Under the pieces are notes generated by a model. The model was not told where the DNA came from. It made no database searches and saw only the letters and a program-made list of their open reading frames with translations. Position numbers and translations under genes: made by a program. Positions 1 to 10,930 of a stretch of DNA of 64,000 nucleotides are shown here, piece by piece. The stretch spans positions 4,588,001-4,652,000 of the forward strand of contig NZ_CP011868.1 in the NCBI RefSeq assembly GCF_001294645.1, given 5' to 3'. The stretch comes from Pseudonocardia sp. HH130629-09 (lineage in GTDB: Bacteria > Actinomycetota > Actinomycetes > Mycobacteriales > Pseudonocardiaceae). Numbering within the stretch: position 1 is the first letter of the stretch; every line of letters begins with the position of its first letter.

Positions 1-114
1 CCCGCGGCGGGCCAGCGACAGCCCGTGCCGCAGTGTCGAGGGCAGCAGCGGGGCCGAGGTGGACGCCCGGCCGGAGCTCGGGGTGGTGGGCGGGGTGTCG
101 AGGGTGGCGGTCAT
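1..114 (-). CDS. ABC-2 type permease (DrrB-like), N-terminal fragment
   Basis: Only the first 38 codons are inside the window, starting at an ATG whose first bases overlap the TGA of the upstream ATPase gene (ATGA arrangement). The visible peptide is a Thr/Ser/Pro-rich cytoplasmic leader that ends in LRHGLSLARRG, typical of the stretch before the first membrane helix of ABC-2 permeases. Translational coupling to a DrrA-type ATPase is the main reason for the call. The membrane part lies outside the window, so this is inferred from context. Confidence 0.6.
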   Translation of the reverse strand, partial: MTATLDTPPTTPSSGRASTSAPLLPSTLRHGLSLARRG

Positions 115-1070
115 CGGGGGCCTCCGGAGGTGGTCTCGGCCGCGTGGCCGGTGAGGGAGAGGAAGACGTCGTCGAGGCTGGGGAGCCGCAGGCCGATCTC
201 GGCGACGGCGACGCCCTCGGCGACCAGCCGGTCCTCGGTGCGGCGCAGCGCGCCGTGGTCGGCGACGGCCGCGGTGACCTCCCCGGACGGCTCGACCGTC
301 GGCTCGGCGCCGGTCTCCTGGGCGACGACGGCGGCGACCAGCGGCACCTCGCGCGGCAGCTCGGCGCGGACGTGCAGGCGCCGGCCGCCGGCCCGGGACT
401 TCAGCTGGGCGGCCGTGCCGGAGGCGATGACCCGCCCCTGGTCCAGGACGACGAGGTCGTGCGCGAGCTGGTCGGCCTCCTCCAGGTACTGGGTGGTGAG
501 CAGGACGGTGACACCGTCCTCGGCGAGTCGCCGCACGGCGTCCCACACCTCGTTGCGGTGCAGCGGGTCCAGCCCGGTGGTGGGCTCGTCGAGGAACAGC
601 ACCTCGGGGCGTCCGACGAGGCTCGCTGCCAGGTCGAGCCGGCGGCGCATGCCGCCGGAGTAGGTGCCGGCGCGGCGCCCGGCGGCGTCGGTGAGCCCGA
701 AGCGGTCGATCAGCTCGGCGGCGCGGGCCCGGGCGGCTGCCCGCGGCAGATCGAGCAGCCTGCCGATCAGGTAGAGGTTGTCGCGGCCGGTCAGGGCCTC
801 GTCGACGGCGGCGTACTGGCCGGTGAGGCCGATCAGGGAGCGGACCCCGGCGGCGTCGCCGACGACGTCGCGGCCGAGCACCGCGGCCCGGCCGGCCGAC
901 GGCGGGAGCAGCGTGGCCAGCATGCGGACGGTCGTCGTCTTGCCGGAGCCGTTGGGGCCGAGCAGGCCCAGGACCTGTCCGCGCCCGGCGGAGAAGGAGA
1001 TCCCGTCGACCGCGCGGACCTCACCGAAGGTCCGGACCAGGCCGTCGACCTCGATTGCGGGAGTGTTCAT
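111..1070 (-). CDS. Daunorubicin-resistance-type ABC transporter ATP-binding protein (DrrA-like)
   Basis: This 319-residue protein is the ATPase of a drug or lipid ABC-2 exporter and would act with the permease that overlaps its stop codon. The Walker A motif GPNGSGKTTT is near residue 40, the signature YSGGMRRRLDLA near 140 and the Walker B LFLDEPTTGLDP near 160. The C-terminal domain (about 225-319) is of the DrrA regulatory type. I place the start at the ATG beginning MNTPAIEVDGL. The frame stays open for 22 more codons upstream, but that extension is not protein-like. The substrate cannot be predicted. Confidence 0.88.
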   Translation of the reverse strand: MNTPAIEVDGLVRTFGEVRAVDGISFSAGRGQVLGLLGPNGSGKTTTVRMLATLLPPSAGRAAVLGRDVVGDAAGVRSLIGLTGQYAAVDEALTGRDNLYLIGRLLDLPRAAARARAAELIDRFGLTDAAGRRAGTYSGGMRRRLDLAASLVGRPEVLFLDEPTTGLDPLHRNEVWDAVRRLAEDGVTVLLTTQYLEEADQLAHDLVVLDQGRVIASGTAAQLKSRAGGRRLHVRAELPREVPLVAAVVAQETGAEPTVEPSGEVTAAVADHGALRRTEDRLVAEGVAVAEIGLRLPSLDDVFLSLTGHAAETTSGGPR

Positions 1071-1337
1071 GCCGCCGAGCGTGCGCCCGGGCGCTGACAC
1101 GGCGCTGGTACGGCTGTGGCATCGCGGCTGCGCCATCGCGGCGACGGCCGCGGACCGTGGGCTGCGGGTGGTGTCGGCACGGGCCCGGTCCCGTCGCCAC
1201 CCCCCGACCGTGGCGACGGAACCGGCCCGTCCATCCCCCCGCGCCTCCGGCGAGGCTCCCCAGCCCGCCGTGACGCGAGTACGACGGTATCGGCACGCCA
1301 GGGGCCGCGGATCGGTCGAACTACCGATCTCTTACCC
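1071..1337. other. Intergenic region upstream of the DrrAB-type operon
   Basis: About 270 bases lie between the exporter ATPase start and the ABC-F gene end. Frames are open here only because of high GC content. I see no conserved protein, RNA gene or clear operator. The promoter of the exporter operon presumably lies here and reads toward lower coordinates. Confidence 0.4.
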
Positions 1338-1369
1338 GGGGTCTCTCCTACCTGGGTAGGAGAGACCCC
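1338..1369 (-). terminator. Perfect 15-bp hairpin just after the ABC-F stop codon
   Basis: The arm GGGGTCTCTCCTACC (1338-1352) is repeated as its exact reverse complement at 1355-1369 with a 2-base loop. The TGA of the ABC-F gene is immediately adjacent at 1370-1372. There is no U-tract, which is common for actinobacterial hairpin terminators. Its position makes it the probable end of the ispE-ABC-F transcript. Confidence 0.75.
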
Positions 1370-3172
1370 TCACCCCTCGGCGCGCTCGGCGGCCTCGAGC
1401 CACTCCAGCTCGACGCTCTCGCGCTCGGCGACGACGGCCTTCAGCTCCCGGTCCAGCTCCATCAGCCGGCCGGGCTCGGTCGCGGCCTCGGCGAGCTTGG
1501 CGTGCAGCTTCTCCTCCTGCGCGGTGAGCTGCCCCATCCGCCGCTCCAGGCGCTGGGCGTCCTTGCGGGCGGCCCGCTGCTCCGCGGCGCTCGCCTTCGG
1601 CCCGGCCGCCTGCGCGACGGGCGCTCCCGCCGTGACCGGCGCGGTCGGTGCGGCCCCGGCCGGCCCACGGCTCATGGCGGCGCGGCGGGTCAGGTACTCG
1701 CCGATCCCGCCGGGCAGGTGGGTGGGCCGGCCGTCGCCGAACAGGGCGACGACCTGGTCGCAGACGCGCTCGGTGAGGTACCGGTCGTGGCTGACGACCA
1801 CCAGGGTGCCCGGCCAGCCGTCGAGGAGGTCCTCCAGCCCGGCGAGGGTGTCGACGTCCAGGTCGTTGGTGGGCTCGTCGAGCAGCAGGACGTTGGGCTC
1901 GTCCATCAGCAGCCGGGTCAGCTGCAGCCGCCGGCGCTCGCCACCGGACAGGCGTCCGACCGGGGTCCACTGGCGGGCCGCGGGGAAGCCGAGCCGCTCC
2001 AGCACCTGCGACGCGGTCATCTCCTGCTTGCCGAACCGCACGTACTTCGCGACGGCCTCGGTGGCCTCCAGCACGCGCATCTCGGCGGGCAGGTCGACGA
2101 GCTCCTGGGACAGCTGCGCCATCTTCACGGTGCTGCCCTGGATGCGCCTGCCCGAGTCGAGCGCGCGTTCCCCGGACAGGGCGCGCAGCAGCGTCGTCTT
2201 GCCGGAGCCGTTGACCCCGACGATGCCGACCCGGTCGCCCGGGCCGAGCCGCCAGGTCACGCCGTCGAGCAGGGTGCGCCCGGCGACGGAGACGGTCGCG
2301 TCCTCCAGCTCCAGCACGGTGCGGCCAAGCCGGTTGGTCGCGAACGCCATCAGCTCGACGGTGTCGCGCGGCGCGGGCACGTCGGCGATCAGGGCCTCGG
2401 CGGCCTCGATCCGGTACCGGGGCTTCGACGTCCGGGCGGGCGGGCCGCGGCGCAGCCAGGCCAGCTCCTTGCGGGCCAGGTTGCGGCGGCGCTGCTCGGC
2501 GGCGTCGGCCTGCCTGCCGCGCTCGGCGCGGGCGTAGACCCAGTCGGCGTAGCCACCGGTGTAGGACTCGACCCGGCCGTTCGCGACCTCCCAGGTGCGG
2601 GTGCAGACGGTGTCGAGGAACCAGCGGTCGTGGGTGACGACGACGAGTGCGATCCGCCGCGACGTCAGGTGCGTCGCGAGCCAGCCGATGCCCTCGACGT
2701 CGAGGTGGTTGGTCGGCTCGTCGAGGACGACGAGGTCGAGCTCCCCGATCAGCGCCGCGGCGAGCGCGACCCGGCGCTTCTCGCCACCGGACAGGCCGTC
2801 GGTGGGCCGCTCGATGTCGGAGATGGCGAGCCCGTCGAGGGCGTCGCGGACCCGGGCGTCGGCGGCCCACTCGTGGTCGGCGCCGTACTCGGCGAGGACG
2901 ATGTCACGCACCGTCGACCCGGCCGGGAAGCGGTCGTGCTGCACCAGGTGCGCCATCCGCAGGCCACCGAGGCGGCTGACCCGGCCGCCCTCGACCGGGC
3001 GGTCGCCGGTGATCACGTCGAGCAGGGTCGACTTCCCGCCGCCGTTGAGGCCGACGACGCCGATCCGGTCGCCGCGCTCGACGCCGAGCGAGACGCCGTC
3101 GAGCAGGACGCGGGAGGCGTCACCGGGCACGTGCGCGGTGACGTTCTCCAGGTTGAGCAGGTTCTCGGGCAA
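1370..3172 (-). CDS. ABC-F family ATPase (Uup-like, duplicated ATP-binding domains)
   Basis: The 600-residue soluble protein has two ATP-binding cassettes and no membrane domain, the ABC-F architecture of ribosome-associated factors. Cassette 1 has Walker A GLNGGGKST (about 41-49), signature LSGGEKRR and Walker B LVVLDEPTNHLDV. Cassette 2 has GVNGSGKTT (about 320), LSGGERRR and LLLDEPTNDLDV. The C-terminus (about 520-600) is a charged coiled coil like the Uup C-terminal domain. The start is TTG, 23 bases after the ispE stop, so the two genes are probably cotranscribed. Whether it confers antibiotic protection or housekeeping translation control is not visible. Confidence 0.9.
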   Translation of the reverse strand: MPENLLNLENVTAHVPGDASRVLLDGVSLGVERGDRIGVVGLNGGGKSTLLDVITGDRPVEGGRVSRLGGLRMAHLVQHDRFPAGSTVRDIVLAEYGADHEWAADARVRDALDGLAISDIERPTDGLSGGEKRRVALAAALIGELDLVVLDEPTNHLDVEGIGWLATHLTSRRIALVVVTHDRWFLDTVCTRTWEVANGRVESYTGGYADWVYARAERGRQADAAEQRRRNLARKELAWLRRGPPARTSKPRYRIEAAEALIADVPAPRDTVELMAFATNRLGRTVLELEDATVSVAGRTLLDGVTWRLGPGDRVGIVGVNGSGKTTLLRALSGERALDSGRRIQGSTVKMAQLSQELVDLPAEMRVLEATEAVAKYVRFGKQEMTASQVLERLGFPAARQWTPVGRLSGGERRRLQLTRLLMDEPNVLLLDEPTNDLDVDTLAGLEDLLDGWPGTLVVVSHDRYLTERVCDQVVALFGDGRPTHLPGGIGEYLTRRAAMSRGPAGAAPTAPVTAGAPVAQAAGPKASAAEQRAARKDAQRLERRMGQLTAQEEKLHAKLAEAATEPGRLMELDRELKAVVAERESVELEWLEAAERAEG

Positions 3173-3195
3173 CTACGTCTCCACCGTCGGGAAGG

Positions 3196-4185
3196 TCAGG
3201 CACGGACCGGGGGCCATGAGCCGGAGCTCGAGGGGCCGCCGCGGTCGGGGGGGTGGTCGCCGCCCGTCTCCGAGGCGTCGACGATGCGGGCGCCGCCGGC
3301 CGGGCCGTGGGCGACCCGCACCGTGCGGCACACCCCCATGCCGGCGAGCTCGGTCGCCACCTCGACGGCGGAGTCGGCGTCGGCGCACAGGAACGCGCAC
3401 GTCGGCCCGGAGCCGGACACCAGACCGGCGAGCGCTCCGGCGTTGACCCCGGCACGCAGGGTGCGGCGCAGGTCCGGGGCGATCGAGACGGCGGCGACCT
3501 GCAGGTCGTTGCCCAGGTTCAGCGCGAGCCGACGCGGGTCGCCCGAGGACAGTGCCTCCAGGACCGGCTCGACCGGCCGCTCGGTGATCGGGCCGTCGCC
3601 GCGCAGCCGGTCCAGCTCGGAGAACACCGCCGGGGTGGACAGCCCACCGCGGGCCAGCGCGATCACCCAGTGCAGCCGGTGCCGGGCGAGCACCGGGATG
3701 ATCTTCTCGCCACGGCCGGTGCCGAGCGCGGTGCCGCCGTGCAGACCGAACGTGACGTCCGATCCGAGCTCCGCAGCCAGCTCGGACAGATCGTCGCGGC
3801 CCAGCTCCAGCCGCCACAGCGACGACAGCGCGACGAGCGTGCCCGCCGCGTCGGCGGAGCCGCCCGCCATCCCGCCCGCGACCGGGATGCCCTTGCGCAG
3901 GGTCACCCGCACGTCCGGGGCGCGCCCGGCCCGCTCCGCGAGCAGCTCGACCGCCCGCCAGGCCAGGTTGGTGGCGTCCAGCGGCACCTCGGCCACGCCG
4001 TCGCCGTGCACCTCCAACGCGGGCTCCTGCGCCGGCTCGACCGAGATCTCGTCGAACAGGCTGACGGCGTGGAAGACCGTCACCAGGTCGTGGAAGCCGT
4101 CCGGCCGCACCCCGCCCACGGCGAGGTGCAGGTTGATCTTCGCGGGAACCCGGACGGTGACCGGTCGCGGCACGGCGGACAGCAC
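3196..4185 (-). CDS. ispE: 4-diphosphocytidyl-2-C-methyl-D-erythritol kinase
   Basis: IspE phosphorylates CDP-methylerythritol with ATP in the non-mevalonate isoprenoid pathway. The N-terminal [11 protein letters not shown] is the family's opening motif, and the GHMP-kinase ATP-binding loop is seen as [17 protein letters not shown] near residues 100-115. The length of 329 residues is usual for actinobacteria, with a short extra Ser/Pro-rich tail. It starts with GTG. Its mycobacterial neighbours rsmA, rpfB, tatD and metG follow upstream here, with an exporter gene interposed. Confidence 0.95.
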   Translation of the reverse strand: MLSAVPRPVTVRVPAKINLHLAVGGVRPDGFHDLVTVFHAVSLFDEISVEPAQEPALEVHGDGVAEVPLDATNLAWRAVELLAERAGRAPDVRVTLRKGIPVAGGMAGGSADAAGTLVALSSLWRLELGRDDLSELAAELGSDVTFGLHGGTALGTGRGEKIIPVLARHRLHWVIALARGGLSTPAVFSELDRLRGDGPITERPVEPVLEALSSGDPRRLALNLGNDLQVAAVSIAPDLRRTLRAGVNAGALAGLVSGSGPTCAFLCADADSAVEVATELAGMGVCRTVRVAHGPAGGARIVDASETGGDHPPDRGGPSSSGSWPPVRA

Positions 4186-4432
4186 TGCTCAACCCTACGG
4201 GCAGCACGGGACGGACCGCCGCCGCCCGGCGCTCGGGGTGGCCGGGCTCACCGGTTCCGGGCGACGCGCCCCCGACCAGGCGGCAGGGGCCGCCGGCCCG
4301 CCACGAGCACCCCCTTTCCGGCGAACTCGCTTACCCGGTAAGCGAATCCGTACGACCGGCCTTGGTAGGACCGGCGCCCGGCCCACGCCGACGCCCGTTC
4401 CCGGCGAGTGGCACGACGGTGCTGCCTGCCGC
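4186..4432. promoter_or_regulatory. Intergenic region with a 9-bp inverted repeat (4327-4345)
   Basis: Between the exporter stop and the ispE start, the sequence TCGCTTACC C GGTAAGCGA forms a perfect inverted repeat with a single central base. It is too tight for a good hairpin loop, so it resembles a protein-binding operator as much as a terminator. It lies about 90 bases beyond the end of the DHA2 exporter gene and about 160 bases upstream of ispE. No coding sequence is apparent. Confidence 0.4.
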
Positions 4433-5953
4433 CTACCGGTTGAGGAAGCCCTCGGAGAGGGCACTCTCCGCGGCGGCGCGGCGCTCGGACAGGTGGCGCG
4501 GCGTCGCGAAGCAGGCGACGGCCACGACACCGATGACCAGCACGGCCGCGGGCAGCAGCATCGACTGGGCCATCGCCGTCGCGAAGGGGTCGCGCAGTGC
4601 CTCGGGCAGCGGGCCGCCGGCCGCGGCGACCTCCGGGGAACCGCCGGTCGTCGACGTGCCCGGGACGAGCGCGGCGATCCGTGACTCCATGAGCACCGCG
4701 ATGCCCGCGCTGCCGAGCACCGCGCCGACCTGACGGGTCGTGTTGTAGACGCCCGACCCGGATCCGGCCTGGTCCATCGGCAGGTTGCGGGTGGCGCTGG
4801 TGGAGATCGGCGCCCAGACGCAGGAGTTGGAGATCCCGAGCAGGGTGAGCGGCAGCAGCAGCTGCCAGACCGGGGTGTCCGGGCCCATCACCCCCGCCAG
4901 CCAGACCAGCGCGATGACGAACGTCGACATCCCGAATCCGCCGATCAGCCGCGGGTGGACGCGGTCGGTCAACCGCCCGGTGTACGGGGCGAGTGCGCCG
5001 GAGAAGATCGCCAACGGTGCGAGCAGCAGTGCCGCCTCGGTGGGGGTGAAACCGCGCACGCTCTGCGCGTAGATCATCAGCGGGAAGCCCTGCGCGGTGA
5101 TCGCGAAGCCGACGGTGCAGATCGCGATGTTGGCCAGCGAGAAGTTCCGGTCCCGGAACAGGCGCAGCGTGACCAACGGCTCGCTGGTGGTGACCCGCTG
5201 CCACCACACGAACGCGACCAGCACGACGACCCCGCTGCCGATCAGCGCCCAGATGCCGACGCTCCAGCCGAACTTCTGCCCCTCCTGGATGCCGAAGACC
5301 AGCAGGAACATGCCCACGGCGGACAACACGACGCCGACCACGTCGAACCGGCGGCGCGAGGTCTCGAGCGAGGGGACCAGCCGCCAGGCGGCGACGAAGG
5401 CGATCACCCCGACCGGCACGTTCACGAAGAAGATCCACTCCCAGCCGAGGCCGCCGACGAGGAGCCCGCCGACGATCGGCCCGGTGAGGGTCGCGACGCC
5501 GGCGACGGCGCCCCACAGGCTCATCGCGCGTCCGCGCTGGGCCGCCGGGAAGGTCCGGGTGATGACGGCCATGGTCTGCGGCGTCATCATCGCGGCGCCG
5601 AGACCCTGGGCGATCCGCGCGACGATCAGGGCGCCGACGGTCGACGTGAGCCCGCACCACAGCGAGGCCAGGGTGAACACCGCGAGCCCACAGAGATAGA
5701 CGCGCTTGGGCCCGAACCGGTCCCCCAACCGGCCGGTGACCAGCAGCGGGACGACGTAGGCGAGCAGGTAGGCGCTGGTCACCCAGACCACGGAGTTGAC
5801 GTCGGCGTCCAGCGACGTCAGCAACGCGGGCGTCGCGACGGTGACGATCGTGGCGTCGACCAGGATCATGAAGAACCCGATCACCAGGGCCCACAACGCG
5901 GGCCACGGGCTCGTCCCGTCGGCGCTGACCACCTGTTCCCTCGACCGTGTCAC
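4433..5953 (-). CDS. DHA2-family MFS multidrug exporter (EmrB/QacA type)
   Basis: A 506-residue polytopic protein fitting the 14-helix DHA2 pattern of proton-coupled drug exporters. The first helix contains the family motif around LVDATIVTVATPAL, and the loop 2-3 motif appears as GRLGDRFGPKR near residue 80. Antiporter motif C is suggested by GAVAGVATLTGPIVGG around 150. It starts with GTG, 34 bases after the rsmA stop, and may be transcribed with the genes upstream of it. It interrupts the ispE-rsmA pairing I recall in mycobacteria, suggesting a lineage-specific insertion. Substrates are unknown. Confidence 0.9.
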   Translation of the reverse strand: MTRSREQVVSADGTSPWPALWALVIGFFMILVDATIVTVATPALLTSLDADVNSVVWVTSAYLLAYVVPLLVTGRLGDRFGPKRVYLCGLAVFTLASLWCGLTSTVGALIVARIAQGLGAAMMTPQTMAVITRTFPAAQRGRAMSLWGAVAGVATLTGPIVGGLLVGGLGWEWIFFVNVPVGVIAFVAAWRLVPSLETSRRRFDVVGVVLSAVGMFLLVFGIQEGQKFGWSVGIWALIGSGVVVLVAFVWWQRVTTSEPLVTLRLFRDRNFSLANIAICTVGFAITAQGFPLMIYAQSVRGFTPTEAALLLAPLAIFSGALAPYTGRLTDRVHPRLIGGFGMSTFVIALVWLAGVMGPDTPVWQLLLPLTLLGISNSCVWAPISTSATRNLPMDQAGSGSGVYNTTRQVGAVLGSAGIAVLMESRIAALVPGTSTTGGSPEVAAAGGPLPEALRDPFATAMAQSMLLPAAVLVIGVVAVACFATPRHLSERRAAAESALSEGFLNR

Positions 5954-5987
5954 CGCGCCATCATGCGCTGCCCCGGGGCCGGTCGGT

Positions 5988-6947
5988 TCAGGCGGGAGGG
6001 TCCTCTGCCGGGCGGTTCCGGGCGATCCGGGCGATCCGGGCGAAGTCGGACACCGCGAGGGTCTCGGCGCGCGCGGTGGGGTCGACGCCGGCGGCGCGCA
6101 GGGCCTGCTCGGCCGCCGCGGCCGAACCCGCCCAGCCCGACAGGGCCCCGCGCAGCACCTTGCGACGCTGGGCGAACGCCGCGTCGACGACCGCGAAGGT
6201 CGCCGCCCGGTCGGCGTCGGCGGGCGGGTCGTGCCGGGTGAAGGCCAGCAGTCCGGAGTCGACGCCGGGGACCGGCCAGAACACCGCGCGCGGCACCGGC
6301 CCGGCGCGGCGGGCCGCCGCGTACCAGGCGAGCTTGGCGCTGGGGGCGCCGTACTCGCGCGAGCCGGGTCCCGCGGCGAGCCGGTCGGCGACCTCGGCCT
6401 GCACCATGACCAGCCCGGTCCGCAGCGACGGCAGCTCGGCGAGCAGGTGCAGGATCACCGGCACCGCGACGTTGTAGGGCAGGTTCGCGACGATCGCGGT
6501 GGGCGGCGAGGCCCCGGGCCCAGCGTCGGCCGCCAGCCGGTCCGCCCCGACCCGCATGGCGTCGGCCCCGGTCACGGTGAGGCGCCCGGCCAGCCCGGGG
6601 GCACGCTCGGCGACGGTCTCGGGCAGCAGCCCCGCCAGCACCGGGTCGATCTCGACGACGTGCACCCGGGCCGCGACCGGCAGCAGCGCCAGGGTGAGCG
6701 ACCCGAGCCCGGGGCCGACCTCGAGGACGACGTCCTCACCGTCGACGCCGGCCGACTTCACGATCCGGCGGACCGTGTTGGCGTCGTGGACGAAGTTCTG
6801 CCCGAGTTTCTTGGTGGGACGCAGACCGAGCCGCTCGGCCAGCACCCGGACGTCGGCCGGGCCCAGCAGGCGTGCGGTGGTGGTGCTCCGGCCGCCGTCG
6901 GCGTCGATGCTCCGGCTCCGGCCGCCGTCGGTCCCGTGGTCGCTCAC
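5988..6947 (-). CDS. rsmA: 16S rRNA dimethyladenosine transferase
   Basis: RsmA (KsgA) dimethylates two adjacent adenines near the 3' end of 16S rRNA during small-subunit maturation. [10 protein letters not shown] is the conserved N-terminal motif, [12 protein letters not shown] is the SAM-binding motif I, and [10 protein letters not shown] matches the NLPY catalytic motif. I chose the GTG at 6947 because GAGAA lies about 8 bases upstream. An in-frame GTG at 6968 would add seven residues. The gene follows the rpfB-like gene closely, the usual mycobacterial arrangement. Confidence 0.95.
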   Translation of the reverse strand: MSDHGTDGGRSRSIDADGGRSTTTARLLGPADVRVLAERLGLRPTKKLGQNFVHDANTVRRIVKSAGVDGEDVVLEVGPGLGSLTLALLPVAARVHVVEIDPVLAGLLPETVAERAPGLAGRLTVTGADAMRVGADRLAADAGPGASPPTAIVANLPYNVAVPVILHLLAELPSLRTGLVMVQAEVADRLAAGPGSREYGAPSAKLAWYAAARRAGPVPRAVFWPVPGVDSGLLAFTRHDPPADADRAATFAVVDAAFAQRRKVLRGALSGWAGSAAAAEQALRAAGVDPTARAETLAVSDFARIARIARNRPAEDPPA

Positions 6948-6990
6948 GGAACCATTCTCGCGGGGCACCCCGGGCGGGGCGCGTGCGGGA

Positions 6991-7940
<950 letters not shown>

Positions 7941-7970
7941 ACCTGCGGGAACGACGACCGGCGCGGTGCC

Positions 7971-8034
7971 GGGGAGCGGAACCGTCGCTGGGGAGCGGAC
8001 CAGTCGTCGTCCCGCGGGTCGGGGGAGCGACCCC
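7971..8034. repeat. Three imperfect direct repeats GGGGAGCGGACC upstream of the rpfB-like gene
   Basis: Copies begin at 7971, 7990 and 8021 on the plus strand: GGGGAGCGGAACC, GGGGAGCGGACC and GGGGGAGCGACCCC. They lie 70-130 bases upstream of the rpfB-like start, where a regulator of dormancy or cell-wall genes could bind. No known binding-site family was recognised. Confidence 0.45.
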
Positions 8035-8167
8035 GTCCCGGCGGGTACGACGACGGACGTTAGCGGACCGTGACCCAGAGCAGCGTGTCCGACGCGCGCG
8101 TGGCGACGAGCGGCCGGGGATCGACGGTGAGTGACGACGACCCCGCCGCTCATCACGGCGGACGGCG

Positions 8168-9031
8168 TCAATCGGTCGTGCGCAGCCGGAAGATCCGTTC
8201 GGCGTTGCGGCGGGCCGTCTCGGCAACCAGGGCCTCGGGCTCCCCGCGGGTCGCGGCGACCCCGCGCACGGTCCACGGCAGCACGTAGGGCTCGTTGGCC
8301 CGGCCGCGGTGCGGGTGCGGGGTGAGGAACGGCGCGTCGGTCTCCACGAGGTACTGACCGGCGGGGACGAGGGCCGCCGCGGCGCGCAGCTCGTCGTTGC
8401 GCTTGAAGGTGACCGGGCCGGCGAAGGACAGGACGTACCCGGCGTCAGCGCACTCCCGTGCCATCGCGGCGTCGCCGGAGAAGCAGTGGAAGACCACCGT
8501 CTCCGGGGCGCCCTCCTCGCGCAGGATCCACAGGACGTCCTCGTGGGCGTCCCGGTCGTGGATCATCAGCGGCTTGCCGGTGCGCTTGGCCAGCCCGATG
8601 TGCCAGCGAAACGCGTCCTGCTGCGCGGCGGGCGGGCTGTGGTCCCAGTAGTAGTCCAGGCCGGTCTCGCCGATCGACACGACACGCTCGTCGGCGGCCA
8701 GCCGCTCGATCTCGGCGAGATCTCCGGCGGTGACCCGTGCCGTCCGGGTGGGGTGCAGCGCGACGGCCGCCCACACCCGGTCGTCGGCGTGTGCGGCCCG
8801 GACCGCGGACCGGGCGCCGTCGAGGTCGTCGGCGACGGTGACCGCGCCGACGACGCCGACCGCCGCTGCCCGGTCCATCGCGGCGACGACGTCGGCGTCG
8901 GTCTCGCAGCCGCAGGCGTCGAGGTGGGTGTGGCTGTCGATCGTGGGTGCGGCGAGCGGTTCGGGCGGCTCGGGGCGGGGACGCCGGCCCGCCGGTGGCC
9001 GGTCGGCGTCCCCGCCCGTCGCGGAGCTCAC
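8168..9031 (-). CDS. tatD: TatD family metal-dependent DNase
   Basis: A 287-residue TIM-barrel metallohydrolase of the TatD family. Metal-binding and catalytic motifs are visible in order: DSHTHLD near residue 33, [10 protein letters not shown] near 115, a histidine in MIHDRDAH near 155, HCFSGD near 178 and [10 protein letters not shown] near 230. The GTG start overlaps the metG stop codon (GTGA), showing translational coupling. A much longer open frame continues upstream but is antisense-like and not protein-like. The N-terminal 30 residues are a Pro/Arg-rich extension. Confidence 0.93.
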   Translation of the reverse strand: MSSATGGDADRPPAGRRPRPEPPEPLAAPTIDSHTHLDACGCETDADVVAAMDRAAAVGVVGAVTVADDLDGARSAVRAAHADDRVWAAVALHPTRTARVTAGDLAEIERLAADERVVSIGETGLDYYWDHSPPAAQQDAFRWHIGLAKRTGKPLMIHDRDAHEDVLWILREEGAPETVVFHCFSGDAAMARECADAGYVLSFAGPVTFKRNDELRAAAALVPAGQYLVETDAPFLTPHPHRGRANEPYVLPWTVRGVAATRGEPEALVAETARRNAERIFRLRTTD

Positions 9032-10818
9032 TTCTGGACCGGGGCCCACTCCGGCCCGGTCTCCCCCAGCTCGGGCGCGAGCTTGGCGATGATCGGCGAC
9101 GGCTTGGCCAGCGGGCGCCCCGCCTCGATGGGTGTGGAGCCCCAGTGGGCCTGCTCGGCGGCGTAGTCGCCGGTGAGGACCGGGTAGGCGGGACCGTCGC
9201 CGAGGTCGTCGACGGTCGTCTTCTCCGGCTGCGCGGCCCACACCCCGGTGCCGCCGAGCGCCTCGTGCACCTTCTGCGCGGCGTGCGGCAGGAACGGGGT
9301 GAGCAGGGTGTTCGCGTCCTGCACGACCTGCAGCGCGGTGTGCAGGATCGTGTCCCGGCGCTCCGGATCGTCCTTGCGCTTCCACGGCTCCTGGTCCGAT
9401 AGGTACCGGTTCGCGGCGGTGACCACCCGCATCGCCTCGCCCGCGGCCTGCTTGAACCGGTTCCGGGCGAGCAGCCCGCCGACGGTGTCGAACCCCGCCT
9501 TCGAGTACGCGAGCAGGTCGGCGTCGGCCTGCTGCGGCGCTGTCGGCGTCGGGATCGCTCCCACGTTCTTGTGGGCCATCGAGATGGACCGGTTGACCAG
9601 GTTGCCCCACTCGTTGGCCAGTTCGAAGTTGACCCGGCGGACGAACTCGTCCCAGGTGAAGTCGACGTCCTGGTTCTCCGGCCCGGCGACGGCGATGTGG
9701 TACCGCAGCGCGTCCGGTCCGAACTCGCGCAGGAAGTCCCCGACGTAGATGACGGTGCCGCGGCTGGTCGAGAACTTCGACCCGCTCATCGTCAGGTACT
9801 CCGAGGACACGACCTCGCTGGGCAGGTCCAGCGTCCCGTACGGGCCGGGCTCGCCGCCGCGGTCACCCGCGCCGTTCTGCCCGAGCAGGATCGCCGGCCA
9901 CATCACCGAGTGGAAGGTGATGTTGTCCTTGCCCATGAAGTAGAAGGCCTCGGCGGCCGGGTCGGTCCACCACTGCTTCCACGCGTCCGGGTCCGGGCCG
10001 CGGCGGGCCCACTCCACCGAGGCGGACAGGTAGCCGATGACGGCGTCGAACCAGACGTAGATCTTCTTGAGCGGGTTGTCCGACCAGACGTCGAGCGGCA
10101 CGGGCACGCCCCACTCCAGGTCGCGGGTGATGGCGCGCGGCTTGAGGTTCTGCACGAGGTTGGCGGAGAACCGGAGCACGTTGGGGCGCCAGTCGGTGCG
10201 GGTCGACAGCCAGCTCCCGAGCGCCTCGGAGAAGGCGGGCAGGTCGAGGAAGAAGTGCTCGGTCTCGACGAACTTCGGCGTCTCCCCGTTGATCCGCGAG
10301 CGCGGGTTCTTGAGGTCGGCCGGGTCGAGCTGGTTGCCGCAGTTGTCGCACTGGTCGCCGCGGGCGCCGTCGTAGCCGCAGATGGGGCAGGTGCCCTCGA
10401 TGTAGCGGTCGGGCAGGGTGCGGCCGGTGGACGGGCTGATCGCGCCCAGCTGGGTCTTCGGGACGACGTAGCCGTTCTTGTACAGCGCGGTGAACATGTC
10501 CTGCACGACGCGGTAGTGGTTGGACGTCGTGGTCCGGGTGAACAGGTCGTAGCTCAGCCCGAGACCCTGCAGGTCGTCGGTGATCACGTCGTTGTACTTG
10601 TCGGCGAGCTGACGCGGGGTCAGCCCTTCCGCGTCGGCCTGGACCTGGATCGGGGTGCCGTGCTCGTCGGTGCCGGACACCATCAGCACCCGGTCCCCCG
10701 CCATCCGCCGGTACCGGGCGAACACGTCGGAGGGCACACCGAAGCCGGACACGTGGCCGATGTGCCGGGGGCCGTTGGCGTAGGGCCACGCCACGGCGGT
10801 CAGCACAGCTTTGCTCAT
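9028..10818 (-). CDS. metG: Methionyl-tRNA synthetase
   Basis: A class I aminoacyl-tRNA synthetase of 596 residues that charges tRNA-Met. [15 protein letters not shown] contains the HIGH motif, [18 protein letters not shown] is a four-cysteine zinc knuckle in the connective domain, and [12 protein letters not shown] carries the KMSKS-equivalent loop. An anticodon-binding helical domain fills the C-terminus, and there is no appended tRNA-binding domain. The start is probably ATG at 10818, although an upstream ATG at 10836 with a GGTGG element is possible. It is divergent from the TetR gene. Confidence 0.96.
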   Translation of the reverse strand: MSKAVLTAVAWPYANGPRHIGHVSGFGVPSDVFARYRRMAGDRVLMVSGTDEHGTPIQVQADAEGLTPRQLADKYNDVITDDLQGLGLSYDLFTRTTTSNHYRVVQDMFTALYKNGYVVPKTQLGAISPSTGRTLPDRYIEGTCPICGYDGARGDQCDNCGNQLDPADLKNPRSRINGETPKFVETEHFFLDLPAFSEALGSWLSTRTDWRPNVLRFSANLVQNLKPRAITRDLEWGVPVPLDVWSDNPLKKIYVWFDAVIGYLSASVEWARRGPDPDAWKQWWTDPAAEAFYFMGKDNITFHSVMWPAILLGQNGAGDRGGEPGPYGTLDLPSEVVSSEYLTMSGSKFSTSRGTVIYVGDFLREFGPDALRYHIAVAGPENQDVDFTWDEFVRRVNFELANEWGNLVNRSISMAHKNVGAIPTPTAPQQADADLLAYSKAGFDTVGGLLARNRFKQAAGEAMRVVTAANRYLSDQEPWKRKDDPERRDTILHTALQVVQDANTLLTPFLPHAAQKVHEALGGTGVWAAQPEKTTVDDLGDGPAYPVLTGDYAAEQAHWGSTPIEAGRPLAKPSPIIAKLAPELGETGPEWAPVQK

Positions 10819-10930
10819 GCCCTCCAGCGTATTCATCGACGCCACCACGTTCTGCGGCGGCACATCACCAAAGATGGGGATAGACCCCGTATCCGGAGGT
10901 CGGGGGCCGGGCGGTGCCATAGTGGCGCCC

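Noticed and set aside
7941..8167. c-di-AMP (ydaO-type) riboswitch upstream of the rpf gene
   Set aside because: I searched by eye for the conserved core of this riboswitch in the leader and did not find it; only a simple hairpin and direct repeats are present.
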